Source of the DNA: Thermoplasmata archaeon
Lineage (GTDB): Bacteria; Actinomycetota; Acidimicrobiia; Acidimicrobiales; Acidimicrobiaceae
Length of the DNA: 8,385 bases
Assembly: GCA_021836665.1 (NCBI GenBank)
Contig: JAKBHQ010000375.1
Coordinates: forward strand, 1-8,385
Reading direction: 5' to 3'
Each line of letters begins with the position of its first letter. Position 1 is the first letter of the stretch. The translations under genes were made by a program, and so were the position numbers. Below are positions 7,210-8,385 of this stretch, piece after piece. The notes beneath the pieces were generated by a model that saw nothing but the letters and a program-made list of their open reading frames with translations, ran no database searches and was not told the origin of the DNA.

Positions 7210-7833
7210 TCACCGAACCGTGACTCCCTTTGCAATCGATCGCCCCTTCCGGTCCCGAACGACCAGCATGAGAAGGAATGTTGCTCCGGCAAGTAAGGTA
7301 CCGACAAAAGTTACCGCCGTCCCGAGGTATACGTGGCCTATCGCGTAGCCCCTCGAGGTACCCAGCCACACCTCCATTGCCCCAATCATCGCTATCCGAA
7401 AGATATTGAAGACCAGAAGCACCAGACTTGCGGTAATTATTGAGGCTAGGATCCGCCTGATACTCAACCGCCGGATGAATACCAACAGGGCCCCCACTCC
7501 CAATAGGGTCGCAGTCAAGTAGCCGACGGAACACTCCGATGCGACCTCCAACGCCGAAACAACGTGGAGCCCGTTCTTTGAGTAAAGAAAGATCATGTTT
7601 CCTGGCATCGCAATTACCAGTCGACTCGAGGCAATGCGCATCGCCCCAGCTGAGACAATCGTCTCAAGTTGCTTCCATGCAACGTAATGTCCGAGAATCC
7701 ACCAAGAACCGAAAAGAAAAATCGCGGCCACCGAAAACTTTATCCACAGTGGCCTTGCGTTAAGACGCACAGCCTGGTCGGGTAGCTCTGAAGTGCTACC
7801 ATTTGAGCCATCAGCCGATACCCGACCCGCCAT
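7210..7833 (-). CDS. Exosortase/archaeosortase-family membrane cysteine transpeptidase
   Basis: The 207-residue product has a polar N-terminal tail (1-28) and about five to six membrane segments (roughly 30-50, 60-85, 103-120, 128-152, 166-192). The three catalytic positions of the EpsH/exosortase family are in order: C101 in ASECSVGY (98-105), R146 in FNIFRIAMIG (142-151) and H167 in IGHVYLG (165-171). Family members cut C-terminally tagged proteins at the membrane, probably transferring them to another molecule. It lacks the large extra domain of proteobacterial EpsH and has the compact size of Gram-positive and archaeal types. The ATG begins one base after the stop of the 58-aa LAFTG protein (TAG-T-ATG) and has no good ribosome site of its own, so coupled translation is likely. 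A GT2 follows at 25 bp. The subfamily is not settled from sequence alone; XrtG-like is my best guess. Confidence 0.88.
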   Translation of the reverse strand: MAGRVSADGSNGSTSELPDQAVRLNARPLWIKFSVAAIFLFGSWWILGHYVAWKQLETIVSAGAMRIASSRLVIAMPGNMIFLYSKNGLHVVSALEVASECSVGYLTATLLGVGALLVFIRRLSIRRILASIITASLVLLVFNIFRIAMIGAMEVWLGTSRGYAIGHVYLGTAVTFVGTLLAGATFLLMLVVRDRKGRSIAKGVTVR

Positions 7834-7834
7834 A

Positions 7835-8011
7835 CTAATTCAGCCTAGCCCTGCGCATCGAGCCACGACGGATCAGCAATAGACCGCCGGCGCAAAGCAT
7901 AATTCCGAGGGCGATGAACCAACCAACCCCGGTACCCGTGAAGGCTAGACTTCCAGCCACTCCGGCTGCGGCACCTGATGCCAGGGCCGCAGGGGTCAAG
8001 TTACTATACAT
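7835..8011 (-). CDS. 58-residue protein consisting mostly of a LAFTG sorting signal
   Basis: The frame runs from ATG (8011-8009) to TAG (7837-7835), and a TAA lies upstream in frame, so the protein cannot be longer. Residues 1-21 are small and mildly hydrophobic with no basic n-region. Then come LAFTG (22-26), a membrane segment (29-47) and a basic tail with RR (48-49), MRRAR (52-56) and the final LN. This is the tripartite layout of a sortase signal, and LAXTG is the motif assigned to class E sortases of Actinobacteria. Oddly, hardly any protein precedes the signal. It lies 17 bp after the tail-bearing surface protein and 1 bp before the exosortase. Ribosome site: AAGG 11 nt or GGTAGG 3 nt upstream, both imperfect. 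It may be a tiny exosortase or sortase substrate, an accessory membrane peptide of the exosortase, or a remnant of a larger anchored protein. Confidence 0.75.
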   Translation of the reverse strand: MYSNLTPAALASGAAAGVAGSLAFTGTGVGWFIALGIMLCAGGLLLIRRGSMRRARLN

Positions 8012-8028
8012 TTGCCTACCAGCCTTGC

Positions 8029-8385
8029 CTAGTTAGAACTCTCTGCGATGGACCTGCGTCGCCTGCTCCTGGTTGCCACGAAAGCCACCGAGCCGCCACC
8101 TATCACCAACAGACCCGCCCCGAGAGGTGCGGCACCACCTAGCGCTGGGATCAGGGCCGAAGGATCCGCAGTACCGTATACCCAGTCATGGCCGCCGATA
8201 TTCGAATCGTCTCCGCCTGACTCTTTGCCAGAGTTAAGCGTCTGCATGTTCCAGTAGAATTTGATCTCGGTCGGAACACTGTTATACACAAGCCCAGTGA
8301 AGTAGGAGTGCTTGCTTATAATGACATTGTGCCCCGATGGACAAATTCCCGAAGGCAACGGGAAGTTCACGCTCTCTGGAGCGTT
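8029..8385 (-). CDS. Surface protein with C-terminal membrane anchor and Arg cluster (5' partial)
   Basis: The frame is open to the right edge of the window and ends with TAG at 8031-8029, leaving 118 residues. A GTG at 8370 could be read as a start but has no ribosome site and gives no signal peptide, so the N terminus is most likely outside the window. Residues 1-72 are polar, with two cysteines only in the loop GICPSGH region (C15 and none nearby), aromatic residues and a Gly/Asp-rich stretch (56-66). The tail has PSALIPALGG (75-84), a Gly/Ala-rich membrane helix (86-104) and RSRRRR (106-111). That is the order motif, helix, basic cluster seen in sortase and exosortase substrates, but it carries no LPXTG, LAXTG or PEP motif. 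Being first in the exosortase operon makes it the prime candidate substrate. I do not recognise the ectodomain. Confidence 0.7.
   Translation of the reverse strand, partial: NAPESVNFPLPSGICPSGHNVIISKHSYFTGLVYNSVPTEIKFYWNMQTLNSGKESGGDDSNIGGHDWVYGTADPSALIPALGGAAPLGAGLLVIGGGSVAFVATRSRRRRSIAESSN

Noticed and set aside
7181..7534. 117-codon minus-strand ORF overlapping the exosortase gene
   Set aside because: It is a shadow in another frame; the exosortase frame carries the family's conserved Cys, Arg and His.

Overview
The window looks like chromosomal DNA of a moderate-GC actinobacterium, perhaps an Acidimicrobiia-type lineage. The clues are a LAXTG-type (LAFTG) C-terminal signal, which fits class E sortase substrates of Actinobacteria; a lipoprotein built from the 'SC-x4-FC ... 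WNG-SWT' repeat that I know mainly from Actinobacteria; GTG and TTG starts; and GGAG-type ribosome binding sites. The genus is inference.

Layout. At the left edge (3-278, +) is the C-terminal end of a small two-helix membrane protein. Then come 490 bp without a convincing gene. They hold a weak hairpin followed by eight T's and a perfect 12-bp palindrome, upstream of a secreted TIM-barrel glycoside-hydrolase-like protein (769-2055, +) with a Thr-rich repeat tail. A 10-bp perfect hairpin separates it from everything else, which lies on the minus strand and converges on it.

The minus strand reads from right to left. First is the C-terminal part of a surface protein ending in a membrane segment plus an Arg cluster (8385-8029, cut by the window edge). 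Then comes a 58-aa protein that is almost entirely a LAFTG sorting signal (8011-7835), an exosortase/archaeosortase-family cysteine transpeptidase with the C/R/H triad (7833-7210), and a processive family 2 glycosyltransferase (7184-5838). These four are spaced by 17, 1 and 25 bp and look like one operon. After a 199-bp gap with a candidate promoter come a large GT-C-type membrane glycosyltransferase fused to a C-terminal Ig-like domain (5638-3239) and, 14 bp on, a lipoprotein predicted to be a seven-bladed beta-propeller with one C-x5-C pair per blade (3224-2121).

Reading together (inference): this is a cell-surface locus. The GT2 would make or extend a glycan at the membrane. The GT-C enzyme would transfer lipid-linked sugars on the outer face. 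The exosortase would process or attach C-terminally tagged proteins, with the two tail-bearing genes just upstream as candidate substrates. The propeller lipoprotein and the secreted hydrolase-like protein would act on or bind the product. An exosortase next to a GT2 recalls the XrtG systems of Gram-positive bacteria. The LAFTG mini-protein and the propeller/GT-C partners make this version worth a closer look.
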